From contig OW818699.1 in the NCBI GenBank assembly GCA_942493385.1, forward strand, positions 2,666,001 to 2,730,000: a stretch of DNA of 64,000 bases, given 5' to 3'. Below the pieces are notes generated by a model. That model ran no database searches. It was not told the DNA's origin and worked only from the letters and a program-made list of their open reading frames with translations. The stretch is from UBA8389 sp942493385. GTDB taxonomy: Bacteria; Bacteroidota; Bacteroidia; Bacteroidales; UBA1402. Shown here in pieces: positions 20,401-27,557 of the stretch (position 1 is the first letter of the stretch; each line of letters begins with the position of its first letter). The position numbers and the translations under genes are program-made.

Positions 20401-20780
20401 AACGCATGAGCCTGTACCGCGAAATGGACAATCTAGAGGCTGAATCCGAGATCGATGCCTTCCGAAACCGCCTCACAGACCGCTTCGGGCCCATTCCGAA
20501 AGTAGGTTCCGACCTCATCGACATGGTTCGCCTTAGACGCATGGCAAAAACCCTGGGCATGGAAAAAGTAGTGCTCAAAACCGGCAAGATGACTTGCTAT
20601 TTTGTCAGTAATCCAAACTCGACTTTCTATCAATCCAAAGCCTTCGACGGCATTCTGAATTATACACAGAGCCACCTAAAAACAACTCGTCTGCGGGAGC
20701 AAAACAACAAGCGTTCGCTCGTGGCCGAAAACGTGGAAAACATCGCTACGGCACTTGTTCAACTGAAATTAATGCAGTAA
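17478..20780 (+). CDS. mfd: Transcription-repair coupling factor
   Basis: The 1100-residue product has the full Mfd architecture: an N-terminal UvrB-homology region, a CarD-like RNA-polymerase-interaction domain (FGDYVVHIDHGVGRFAGL), then SF2 translocase motifs GDVGFGKTE (about 569-577) and DEEQ (about 670-673), TATPIPRTL, QLRGRVGRSNR, and a C-terminal domain. It removes stalled RNA polymerase and recruits UvrA. The only reasonable start is TTG at 17478: the reading MEIGNLRELYQKHPQLL aligns with the usual start of the protein and no upstream ATG exists. The thrS promoter lies within its 3' end. Confidence 0.95.
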   Translation: MEIGNLRELYQKHPQLLAGKLVLSKLGENLYLDGLIGSSVCLGIAALFEEGKRDFVLVHEDAELAGYMYHDMVQLLGSEKVFYYPASFKRALKFGRNDPGNTILRTEALTALRQNSGIVVVTYPDALVEKVVATDVLQQNTLTLHKGELLDNAFIIELLQTYGFERVDYVYEPGQFAVRGSLIDVYSWSHELPYRIDFFGDEVESIRSFDIENQLSNEHVDSIKIVPFTDQGGQNLVSFTDYLSKDTILGFSDFEYACGKLRIVAEEPGDTPLDRLLTETDFMEAAQKFSWIEFGRKAQSKKHTTCTFQTSPQDQFGKNFDFVSQAFQRYTELGYQLYVLSDSSKQIERLKTIFEDRAEHQHFNPIEKTLHEGFVDHDLKIACFTDHQLFERYHKYNLRSDKARSGKLALSLKEIVQFQFGDYVVHIDHGVGRFAGLFRTEINGKMQEIIKIVYKDDDTIFVSIHNLHRISKYRGKEGEEPHIHKLGGTAWSAMKERTKKKVKDIARDLILLYAKRKEEQGFQYSPDSFMQQELEASFAYEDTPDQTKATNDVKGDMESLLPMDRLICGDVGFGKTEVAIRAAFKAVADNKQVAILVPTTVLALQHFKTFQKRLADFPCKVDYLSRTRKPAAVTDLLKDLKEGGTNIVIGTHKLIGKNVQFKDLGLLIIDEEQKFGVAIKEKLKQLKVNVDTLTMTATPIPRTLQFSLMGARDLSIISTPPPNRYPIQTEVNSLSEDLLKESIEFELGRNGQVFLLNNRVQNLPDIEKMVKRCVPGARTVIAHGQMDGEKLEKIIMDFMDYAYDVLICTTIIESGIDIPNANTIIINNAHQFGLSDLHQLRGRVGRSNRKAFCYLLAPPVQSLTPEARRRLQAIENFADLGSGFNIAMQDLDIRGAGNMLGAEQSGFIADLGFETYQKILNEAVQELKDEEFSELYADEKHAADSEGSPTYVSDCLVESDMELLFPDSYVPGSSERMSLYREMDNLEAESEIDAFRNRLTDRFGPIPKVGSDLIDMVRLRRMAKTLGMEKVVLKTGKMTCYFVSNPNSTFYQSKAFDGILNYTQSHLKTTRLREQNNKRSLVAENVENIATALVQLKLMQ

Positions 20781-20785
20781 ATTTG
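20755..20785 (+). promoter_or_regulatory. Promoter for thrS-infC-rpmI-rplT, overlapping the mfd stop codon
   Basis: TTG at 20755-20757, a 20-nt spacer and TAAATTTG at 20778-20785 match both halves of the Bacteroidota vegetative promoter. The TAA of the -7 element is the mfd stop codon. Predicted transcription start is about 20790, giving a leader of roughly 20-25 nt before the thrS ATG, too short for a T-box. Confidence 0.8.
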
Positions 20786-20813
20786 TAGTTCGGCAAAAAA
20801 CTATACATCACCT

Positions 20814-22754
20814 ATGATAAAACTGACTTTCCCAGACGGCACCGTCCGAAATTACCCCAAAGGCACCACCGCTTTTCACGTGGCCGAAGGCATCAGCCCC
20901 AGGCTCGCACAGGACTGCATCGCAGCCTCCATCGATGGTCAAACTATTGAAATGAACCGTCCCATCCTCACCGACGCAGCCATCAAACTGCTTAAATGGG
21001 ATGATGCTGAAGGCAAGCATGCTTTCTGGCATTCTTCAGCCCACTTGATGGCAGAAGCCCTTCAGGAGCTGTATCCAGGAATTCAGTTCGGTATCGGACC
21101 GGCTATTGAGAACGGTTTCTATTACGATGTGGACCCCGGTGAAAACGTCATCAAGGAATCCGACTTGGCCGAAATCGAAGCGAAGATGGTGGAACTTGTT
21201 TCCCGTAAAGAATCCATCGTACGACGCAACATCTCCAAAACAGAAGCACTTAAGTTCTTCGGCCAAAAAAACGAAGGCTACAAGTGCGAACTCATTTCCG
21301 AATTGGAAGACGGAACCATCACAACGTATTCACAGGGCAGTTTCACCGACCTTTGCCGCGGGCCGCACTTGGTAAATACGGACACCATCAAAGCCATCAA
21401 GCTCCTTTCCGTAGCCGGTGCTTATTGGAGAGGCGACGAAAAGCGAAAACAGCTTACCCGTATATATGGTATAACATTCCCCAAGAAAAAATTACTGGAC
21501 GACTATTTAATCCTGTTGGAAGAAGCCAAGAAGCGTGACCACCGTAAAATCGGCAAGGAACTGGAACTTTTCATGTTCAGTGAAATGGTCGGCAAAGGTT
21601 TGCCATTGTGGTTACCTCGCGGTACTGCTCTTCGCCTGCGTCTGGAAGATTTCCTCAAACGCATTCAAAAGAAATTTGGTTACCAGCAAGTGATGACTCC
21701 ACACATCGGAAGCAAGCAATTGTACGTTACATCAGGCCACTACGCCAAATACGGCAAAGATTCCTTCCAACCCATCCATACACCCGAGGAAGGCGAAGAA
21801 TACCTGCTGAAACCGATGAACTGCCCCCACCACTGCGAAATTTATAAGTTCGCTCCCCGTTCCTACAAGGACCTGCCACTGCGTTTCGCAGAATTTGGTA
21901 CTGTCTACCGCTACGAACAGAGCGGTGAACTTCATGGTTTGACGCGTGTTCGCAGCTTTACTCAGGACGATGCACATATTTTCTGCCGTGCCGACCAACT
22001 GAAGGACGAATTCCTCAAAGTGATGGACATCATCTTCATCATCTTCAAGGCATTGGACTTCGAAAACTTTGAAGCTCAGATTTCACTTCGCGATCCTGAA
22101 AATAAAACCAAATACATCGGTAGCGATGAAAATTGGGATAAAGCAGAACGTGCCATCATTGAAGCCTGCCAGGAAAAAGGCCTGAATGCCAAAGTGGAAC
22201 TCGGCGAGGCTGCATTCTACGGCCCCAAACTTGACTTCATGGTCAAAGACGCACTTGGTCGCCGTTGGCAATTAGGCACCATTCAGGTCGATTACAACCT
22301 GCCGGAACGCTTTGATCTGGAATACGTTGGCAACGACAATCAAAAGCATCGCCCCATCATGATCCACAGAGCTCCATTCGGTTCCATGGAACGCTTTGTT
22401 GCCGTATTGATTGAACATACAGCCGGCAAGTTCCCCTTGTGGCTCACACCCGACCAGGTGGTCGTTCTGCCCATCAGCGAAAAGTTCAACGACTATGCCA
22501 AACAAGTTTGCGACTACCTGAACGACCGCGATATTCGTACCATTCTGGACGACCGCAACGAAAAGATTGGCCGCAAAATTCGCGACAACGAATTGAAACG
22601 TATTCCGTACATGCTTATCGTAGGTGAGCAAGAGGCAGAAAAACAAGAAGTTTCAGTAAGAAAACAGGGCGAAGGCGATAAAGGTTCAATGAAATTTGTT
22701 ACCTTTGCCGAACTTTTGACCCAAGAAGTCGAAAAGATGGTTACTTCATGGTAA
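20814..22754 (+). CDS. thrS: Threonine-tRNA ligase
   Basis: The 646-residue protein has the full ThrRS layout: TGS domain (about 1-62), an editing domain with the His motif HSSAHL, the class II catalytic core with MNCPHHCEIYK (zinc ligand Cys337), RVRSFTQDDAHIFC, and a C-terminal anticodon-binding domain. It charges tRNA-Thr and hydrolyses Ser-tRNA-Thr. It heads a cluster with infC, rpmI and rplT, an arrangement shared with many bacteria, and has its own promoter at 20755-20785. Confidence 0.97.
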   Translation: MIKLTFPDGTVRNYPKGTTAFHVAEGISPRLAQDCIAASIDGQTIEMNRPILTDAAIKLLKWDDAEGKHAFWHSSAHLMAEALQELYPGIQFGIGPAIENGFYYDVDPGENVIKESDLAEIEAKMVELVSRKESIVRRNISKTEALKFFGQKNEGYKCELISELEDGTITTYSQGSFTDLCRGPHLVNTDTIKAIKLLSVAGAYWRGDEKRKQLTRIYGITFPKKKLLDDYLILLEEAKKRDHRKIGKELELFMFSEMVGKGLPLWLPRGTALRLRLEDFLKRIQKKFGYQQVMTPHIGSKQLYVTSGHYAKYGKDSFQPIHTPEEGEEYLLKPMNCPHHCEIYKFAPRSYKDLPLRFAEFGTVYRYEQSGELHGLTRVRSFTQDDAHIFCRADQLKDEFLKVMDIIFIIFKALDFENFEAQISLRDPENKTKYIGSDENWDKAERAIIEACQEKGLNAKVELGEAAFYGPKLDFMVKDALGRRWQLGTIQVDYNLPERFDLEYVGNDNQKHRPIMIHRAPFGSMERFVAVLIEHTAGKFPLWLTPDQVVVLPISEKFNDYAKQVCDYLNDRDIRTILDDRNEKIGRKIRDNELKRIPYMLIVGEQEAEKQEVSVRKQGEGDKGSMKFVTFAELLTQEVEKMVTSW

Positions 22755-22812
22755 TCAACAACTTGATAGTCATACATTTAAACATAACAAAACGAGGTTT
22801 TAAAACATCTGA

Positions 22813-23424
22813 ATGAAGAACGATGATTTGAAAATGCAGTACCGGATCAATGACAGGATCCGAGTCAAAGAGGTTCGCTTAGTCGGTGAAAACGTGGAAC
22901 AGGGTGTATACAGCATTCAGCAAGCGTTGGCAATAGCCGATTCTAAACAATTGGACCTCGTGGAAATTTCCCCGAACGCTGCCCCCCCCGTCTGCCGTGT
23001 CATTGACTATCAAAAGTTCCTCTACCAACAGAAAAAGAAGGTAAAGGAACAGAAGGCGAAAGCCACCAAGATCACGCTGAAGGAAATTCGTTTCGGACCC
23101 CAAACGGACGATCACGATTACAACTTCAAACTGAAGCATGCCAGATCTTTCCTTGAAGAAGGTTGCAAAGTGAAAGCATATGTGTTTTTCAAGGGTCGTT
23201 CGATTCTTTTCAAAGAACAAGGCGAAGTATTGTTGCTCCGTTTTGCCAACGACCTGGAAGATTATGGAAAAGTGGAAAGTATGCCAGTTCTCGAAGGTAA
23301 ACGCATGATCATCATGCTGGCTCCTAAAAAGAAAGCTGAGCCGAAACCCGCTGCTGTTAAACCGATTACAAGTTCACCAATTACTAATATTAAAATCGAG
23401 CAAGATGCCAAAGATGAAAACTAA
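22813..23424 (+). CDS. infC: Translation initiation factor IF-3
   Basis: The 203-residue protein shows QYRINDRIRVKEVRLVGENVEQ, the IF-3 N-domain start, EISPNAAPPVCRVIDYQKF, a lysine-rich linker and the C-domain with IRFGPQTDDHDYNFKLKHA. A Lys/Pro-rich C-terminal extension of about 25 residues follows the core. The start here is a plain ATG, not the rare AUU used for autoregulation in enterobacteria. The last 20 bases overlap the start of rpmI in a different frame, which couples the two. Confidence 0.96.
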   Translation: MKNDDLKMQYRINDRIRVKEVRLVGENVEQGVYSIQQALAIADSKQLDLVEISPNAAPPVCRVIDYQKFLYQQKKKVKEQKAKATKITLKEIRFGPQTDDHDYNFKLKHARSFLEEGCKVKAYVFFKGRSILFKEQGEVLLLRFANDLEDYGKVESMPVLEGKRMIIMLAPKKKAEPKPAAVKPITSSPITNIKIEQDAKDEN

Positions 23425-23602
23425 TTCCGGTTCCAAAAAGAGGTTCACCCTTACCGGAACAGGTAAAATCAAGCGTAAACACGCATTCAAAAGTCACATT
23501 CTGACCAAGAAAACAACGAAACAGAAACGGAACCTGACCCACATGGGTATGGTTGACAAAACCGATCTGAACAACGTCAAGTTGTTGTTGGCTATGAAAT
23601 AG
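23405..23602 (+). CDS. rpmI: Large ribosomal subunit protein bL35
   Basis: The 65-residue basic protein reads MPKMKTNSGSKKRFTLTGTG, the standard L35 start, with KRKHAFKSHILTKKTTKQKR in the core. The ATG at 23405 lies inside infC, 20 bases before the infC stop ends. It is a structural protein of the 50S subunit, cotranscribed with infC and rplT. Confidence 0.97.
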   Translation: MPKMKTNSGSKKRFTLTGTGKIKRKHAFKSHILTKKTTKQKRNLTHMGMVDKTDLNNVKLLLAMK

Positions 23603-23699
23603 CCTTCAAAAAAGAATTTATCCACATTTTTAACCGAATGCCTTAGCTCAAAAGTTCATCTGAGAAGCATGACGCTAACATTCAAAAAAAAGAAACAAA

Positions 23700-24053
23700 A
23701 TGCCTAGATCAGTCAACCACGTAGCCTCCAGAGCACGTAGAAAAAAAATCTTATCCCTGACAAGGGGATATTTCGGTTCCAGAAAGAATGTCTGGACTGT
23801 AGCCAAGAACACTTGGGAAAAAGGTCAACAATATGCTTACCGTGACCGTAAGACCAAAAAACGCGAGTTTCGCGCTTTATGGATTCAGCGCATCAACGCT
23901 GGTGCACGTCTCGAAGGAATGTCATACAGCCGCCTGATGGGTGCCTTGCACAAAGCTGGCATCGAAATCAACCGCAAAGTACTGGCCGATTTGGCTATGA
24001 ATGAACCTCAGGCCTTCAAAGCCATTGTTCAGCAAGCCAAAAACAACGCATAA
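23700..24053 (+). CDS. rplT: Large ribosomal subunit protein bL20
   Basis: The 117-residue protein reads MPRSVNHVASRARRKKILSL with GYFGSRKNVWTVAKNTWEKG, the usual L20 sequence. It is an early-binding 23S rRNA protein essential for 50S assembly. The 97-bp gap after rpmI is long for this operon and could hold an L20-binding leader as in other phyla, but I see only a weak hairpin there. A strong terminator follows at 24074. Confidence 0.97.
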   Translation: MPRSVNHVASRARRKKILSLTRGYFGSRKNVWTVAKNTWEKGQQYAYRDRKTKKREFRALWIQRINAGARLEGMSYSRLMGALHKAGIEINRKVLADLAMNEPQAFKAIVQQAKNNA

Positions 24054-24073
24054 CAAGCTATCCCACAGCATTG

Positions 24074-24106
24074 AAGCCTCGAAGAAATTCGGGGCTTTCT
24101 TTTTTT
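24074..24106 (+). terminator. Intrinsic terminator after rplT
   Basis: AAGCCTCGAA (24074-24083) pairs with TTCGGGGCTT (24088-24097) with one G-T wobble and a GAAA loop, followed by a run of T residues. It ends the thrS-infC-rpmI-rplT transcript. Confidence 0.88.
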
Positions 24107-24124
24107 AATTAAAAGGTCTAAAAG

Positions 24125-24155
24125 TTGCTATTTAAGGGATGTTTCTATATATTTG
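24125..24155 (+). promoter_or_regulatory. Promoter of the 6S-like RNA
   Basis: TTG at 24125-24127, 20 nt, then TATATTTG at 24148-24155: both halves of the Bacteroidota promoter with ideal spacing. The expected start point is about 24160-24162, exactly where the closing helix of the RNA begins. Confidence 0.8.
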
Positions 24156-24161
24156 TTGTAT

Positions 24162-24347
24162 AGAAGTCGTGTCAACATTGATTGGTAGACTCATCAATTA
24201 CATAACGAACACCGAGACAAGCTCAGATATTCCAATGGCGGGCCGTAAACCTGAAAAGGTCGCGTAGGCGCAACGGATTACAAAAGGAAACCTGGCACTC
24301 AAATCCTGTCGACCGGAGTTTTCACACATCTCATTGATACGGCTTCT
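24162..24347 (+). ncRNA. ssrS: Bacteroidales-1 / 6S-like RNA
   Basis: No open frame occupies this gap. A 13-bp helix (two G-U pairs) closes the region: GAAGTCGTGTCAA at 24163-24175 pairs with TTGATACGGCTTC at 24334-24346. About 158 nt of irregular internal pairing lies between, with an inner ACCT-GAAA-AGGT hairpin. It has its own promoter upstream and a terminator-like hairpin at 24359. Location just downstream of rplT, own promoter and terminator are the published hallmarks of the Bacteroidales-1 motif, since proposed to be the phylum's 6S RNA, which binds sigma-70-type RNA polymerase in stationary phase. The RNA family is assigned from context and the closing stem, not from a covariance model; a tRNA was considered and excluded. 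The symbol is used by analogy. Confidence 0.72.
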
Positions 24348-24358
24348 TCCCCACTCTG

Positions 24359-24400
24359 CACGGGGCCATTTCTTCGGATTTGGCTCCGTGTTTGCGTTTC
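24359..24400 (+). terminator. Terminator-like hairpin after the 6S-like RNA
   Basis: CACGGGGCCA (24359-24368) pairs over 10 bp with TGGCTCCGTG (24381-24390), one G-T wobble, followed by TTTGCGTTTC. The stem is strong but the T tract is interrupted, so termination may be partial. Confidence 0.65.
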
Positions 24401-24478
24401 ATGCAAATTGAAGATAATTGCCACATAGTATTTACTAAATGTAAATAATAAGTATCTTTGAGTTATAAAAATGAACGC

Positions 24479-25417
24479 ATGAACAGATTTTTACTCCTTC
24501 CCGTCTTTCTATTTCTTATTTTTAATCTGAAAGCACAAGATAAAATAATAAGCAACTCGAATGATACCATTCAGTGTAGAATCGTATCCATGGACGATGA
24601 GCGGATATTGTATGAAGTAAAAGGGGAAAACGGGTCTATAACCGGCAAATTCATTAACCTGTCGCAAGTAGCAACCTACATGCGCTCTTCACCAACGATT
24701 AAAAAACCGAATCAGCAACCGCAAAGACGAATTAGACCCAAAAACGTTCCTGAACATGCCTGGAATCTTCGGTTGAATTTCGGTAAATCGACCATACCAT
24801 GGTACTGGGATTTTGCTCAAGAAGTTAATACCCTGCAGGATTATTACAATAAGTTAAAAACTGGATATCACATAAATGCAAGTGCTATTCGTATGATTAC
24901 CAATAATGTAGGATTTGGTCTCGACTACTCGTTTATGAGTTCGAGCTTTAATGGTAACATACAGTCTCCATACGAGTCCTTCAGATATGCAACCACTTCA
25001 GAAAAATTCAACCAATATGTACACTTTTTGGGTCCATCTGTTCATTTTGAACAGCACATTGACGAAAAACGTAAGTTTACCATTGGTGAATCTGTATCAG
25101 CCGGAGCGCATTTCCTTCGTATGGAAGATCAGAACACATATCCCATTGTCAATGAATCCGGCTATACCGATTACAAAGTTAATACGCTACTTACTGCCTT
25201 AAGCATGGCTGCTAAAGTTGGAATAACAACAGAATACCGAATATCACAGAATGTATCCGTTGGTTTAGGCGGTGGTTTTACGTTTGGGTCATTTACAAAA
25301 GCGAATCTGGAGATAAGGGAACCGAACAATAGCATCTCACTAAAAAATCAGAAACTTTCCAAAGCACTTAAGATGTCTCATATAGATTATTCATTGGTTG
25401 TTCGCTATCTATTCTAA
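24479..25417 (+). CDS. Outer-membrane beta-barrel protein, uncharacterised
   Basis: From the ATG at 24479 the product is 312 residues with signal peptide MNRFLLLPVFLFLIFNLKAQ. A short N-terminal beta domain (residues about 22-65, DTIQCRIVSMDDERILYEVK) follows, then a Pro/Arg linker (about 75-95), then about eight amphipathic strands ending in SLVVRYLF with a terminal Phe, the usual barrel-assembly signal. A TATCTTTG -7 element lies at 24453-24460; the frame is also open from a TTG at 24458, which would start inside it. It is followed 23 bp later by the BACON-type lipoprotein, so the two may work together on the cell surface. Function unknown. Confidence 0.68.
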   Translation: MNRFLLLPVFLFLIFNLKAQDKIISNSNDTIQCRIVSMDDERILYEVKGENGSITGKFINLSQVATYMRSSPTIKKPNQQPQRRIRPKNVPEHAWNLRLNFGKSTIPWYWDFAQEVNTLQDYYNKLKTGYHINASAIRMITNNVGFGLDYSFMSSSFNGNIQSPYESFRYATTSEKFNQYVHFLGPSVHFEQHIDEKRKFTIGESVSAGAHFLRMEDQNTYPIVNESGYTDYKVNTLLTALSMAAKVGITTEYRISQNVSVGLGGGFTFGSFTKANLEIREPNNSISLKNQKLSKALKMSHIDYSLVVRYLF

Positions 25418-25440
25418 CTTTTGCACCAACATCTCAAATT

Positions 25441-27411
25441 ATGCAACATAGCATCAAAAACACCATCGTGTTTGCGTTTCTCTATCTGCTGACAGGTTGT
25501 AGCAACGCTTTTCTAGCCGAAGATCTTTACAGAAAGACCTTACCTGTCGGATTATCAACTATATCCATTTCTCCAGACTGGCAAAGCGCCTACTACAAGT
25601 TTAAATTGCCTTCGCTCAACAATGTAGAATATACGATCACATCAAAACCTTCCTGGCTCAACATTAGTCCAATGAGTGGTACTATTTCGGACAGCATCGC
25701 CGTTGTACAGTGTTCTGCCGATATAAATTCTGATTTTAGCCAAGCAGGCATCTACATGGATTTTATGACCGTCAAATCCGAAGGGAAAGATCATAAAGTA
25801 CCCGTTGCCTATATTTCGGAAGGAAATCCCAATGTTGAGGTCGAAAGTTCGATCGAAATTACGTATTCCAATTTCAACTATAATTATTTGAGAATTCAAA
25901 ATACGGGTTTAGGTGTATTAATGTGGAACATAGTGAGCATGCCGGATTGGTTGGCTATCGATTCATCGAGGTTGGAACCAACCGGCTTTATAATCATGCA
26001 AGAACATTCTTACGATCTACCACTTACACTTAAAAAGGGGGAAAACTTCTCAGGCAATTTGACAGGTAATATTGTCTTGGTTACCAATGACAAAGCACAT
26101 CCGACAGTATCGATCAATGCAACAGCCGAATTGGGAGATCCTTCGCTTAACATTACAACCAATGTCATCATTTTAACAACTTCAGAACCGTCCAAGAGCT
26201 TAAGTTTCAGCAATTACGGCAGCGGTCTTCTTACTTGGAAATTTGAAAACATTCCCGATTGGCTTACTATTTCGCCATCGAGTGGCTTAAATAGTCCTTA
26301 TTTTTCCTCTGGAGATGTAGTTTTCAGCTTCAATCGTGACAAACTTTCGCCTGGTCAAAATACATCTGTGATTCATCTTAAAACCAACGACAGTTCTCAT
26401 TTGACGTATACAATTACGGTAACTGCCGTTGCACCGGGAAATAATGAGAATATACGTTCGATAAATGGAAACATCATTGATGTTGTTTTTAATAAAAACA
26501 CGAACACCTTGTATTATGTAACGAGTCTGCCAAACAAGTTGGTTGCCTACGATGTTTCAACTCGAGCTGTTTTGCATGAAGTAGCATTAAGTAAAGCTCC
26601 TACTTGTTTTGCGATTTCCGAAGACTGGACAAAAGCAGCTGTCGGTCATAACGGATCATTCAGCAACATCAATTTATCAAGCTTTACTGTAGTATCGACC
26701 TACCAATCGGACTTTACAGTACGTGACATCGCATGGGCATCAAACGAATGGTATGGTTACACTCAATCCGGTGGTAGTTTCACAAGTCTACATTGGATTA
26801 ATACGGCAACTGGTGCATTGTACGACGATGTCGACAACAGACTCGATGGGAGCTCCATCGTAAAAAAGGTACCGGGACAACCCTATTTGATTGCTACTCG
26901 AAATGGCACCTCTCCTAGCGGATTCTTTGCTTATGACATCGCAACAAAAAGTAAGAAAAGCTACTCGCATATGGATTTGACGAATTTCTGGATGTCAGAA
27001 GATGGTCAGTATGTTTTTTCTCAGAACAGCAACATTTACCGTACCACAAGTTCAACTGGTTCGACCGACAACTTCGATGCTGACATCAATTCTATTGGCA
27101 AAATCAATTTCGGTACTACCAATTATTATGGAATCAAGTTCCTATCACACAGCAATCATTATTTATGGCTTATTCAAGGGGATTCCTATCCAGCAACTTC
27201 ATCAAATCTGGTATATCAGTTTGAAGACAATGACTACACCTTGGTAAAACAATTTGCATGCAATACACTTTACCAACCCGATGAACAAACAGCCGCTTTT
27301 ACTCTACAAGCAAATTACGTTTTTGCCAATAATGAAGGAACAGAAGTTTCGGTTTTATGTAAAGGGACCAGCAACAATACTTGGATCATACAATTCATAC
27401 CTGTAGAATAG
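25441..27411 (+). CDS. BACON-repeat lipoprotein with C-terminal propeller-like domain
   Basis: The 656-residue product has a lipobox LTGC with Cys20. Three Ig-like units follow at about 30-130, 131-235 and 236-332, each with the BACON signature: YTITSKPSWLNISPMSG, WNIVSMPDWLAIDSS, WKFENIPDWLTISPSSG. The C-terminal half has repeated short strands with aromatic and Asp/Ser turns (LPNKLVAYDVSTRAVL, GFFAYDIATKSKK) and looks like a beta-propeller. BACON domains in Bacteroidota usually bind glycans or mucin or act as spacers on surface proteins. No catalytic motif is visible. Likely cotranscribed with the upstream barrel gene. Confidence 0.75.
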   Translation: MQHSIKNTIVFAFLYLLTGCSNAFLAEDLYRKTLPVGLSTISISPDWQSAYYKFKLPSLNNVEYTITSKPSWLNISPMSGTISDSIAVVQCSADINSDFSQAGIYMDFMTVKSEGKDHKVPVAYISEGNPNVEVESSIEITYSNFNYNYLRIQNTGLGVLMWNIVSMPDWLAIDSSRLEPTGFIIMQEHSYDLPLTLKKGENFSGNLTGNIVLVTNDKAHPTVSINATAELGDPSLNITTNVIILTTSEPSKSLSFSNYGSGLLTWKFENIPDWLTISPSSGLNSPYFSSGDVVFSFNRDKLSPGQNTSVIHLKTNDSSHLTYTITVTAVAPGNNENIRSINGNIIDVVFNKNTNTLYYVTSLPNKLVAYDVSTRAVLHEVALSKAPTCFAISEDWTKAAVGHNGSFSNINLSSFTVVSTYQSDFTVRDIAWASNEWYGYTQSGGSFTSLHWINTATGALYDDVDNRLDGSSIVKKVPGQPYLIATRNGTSPSGFFAYDIATKSKKSYSHMDLTNFWMSEDGQYVFSQNSNIYRTTSSTGSTDNFDADINSIGKINFGTTNYYGIKFLSHSNHYLWLIQGDSYPATSSNLVYQFEDNDYTLVKQFACNTLYQPDEQTAAFTLQANYVFANNEGTEVSVLCKGTSNNTWIIQFIPVE

Positions 27412-27516
27412 AGGCCTTTTCGCGCTAAGTTGCAACCTTTGCTTTTCAGCAAGCTGATGAAATCCTGCCTCGAAATTTTTATCCTACTAGAAACCAATAA
27501 TTCAGAATAAAAAACT

Positions 27517-27524
27517 TATTTTTG
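27517..27524 (+). promoter_or_regulatory. -7 promoter element for the WG-repeat gene
   Basis: TATTTTTG matches the Bacteroidota -7 element, 33 bp before the ATG at 27558. No TTG is found 19-21 nt upstream, so it is a half-site only. Confidence 0.45.
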
Positions 27525-27557
27525 AAAATCCTAGATTACTATTAAAAAATCAATATC

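Noticed and set aside
24230..24322. tRNA-like T-arm string (CACTCAAATCC) in the gap after rplT
   Set aside because: No acceptor, D or anticodon arm can be paired with it; the region is better explained by the 13-bp closing helix of a 6S-like RNA.
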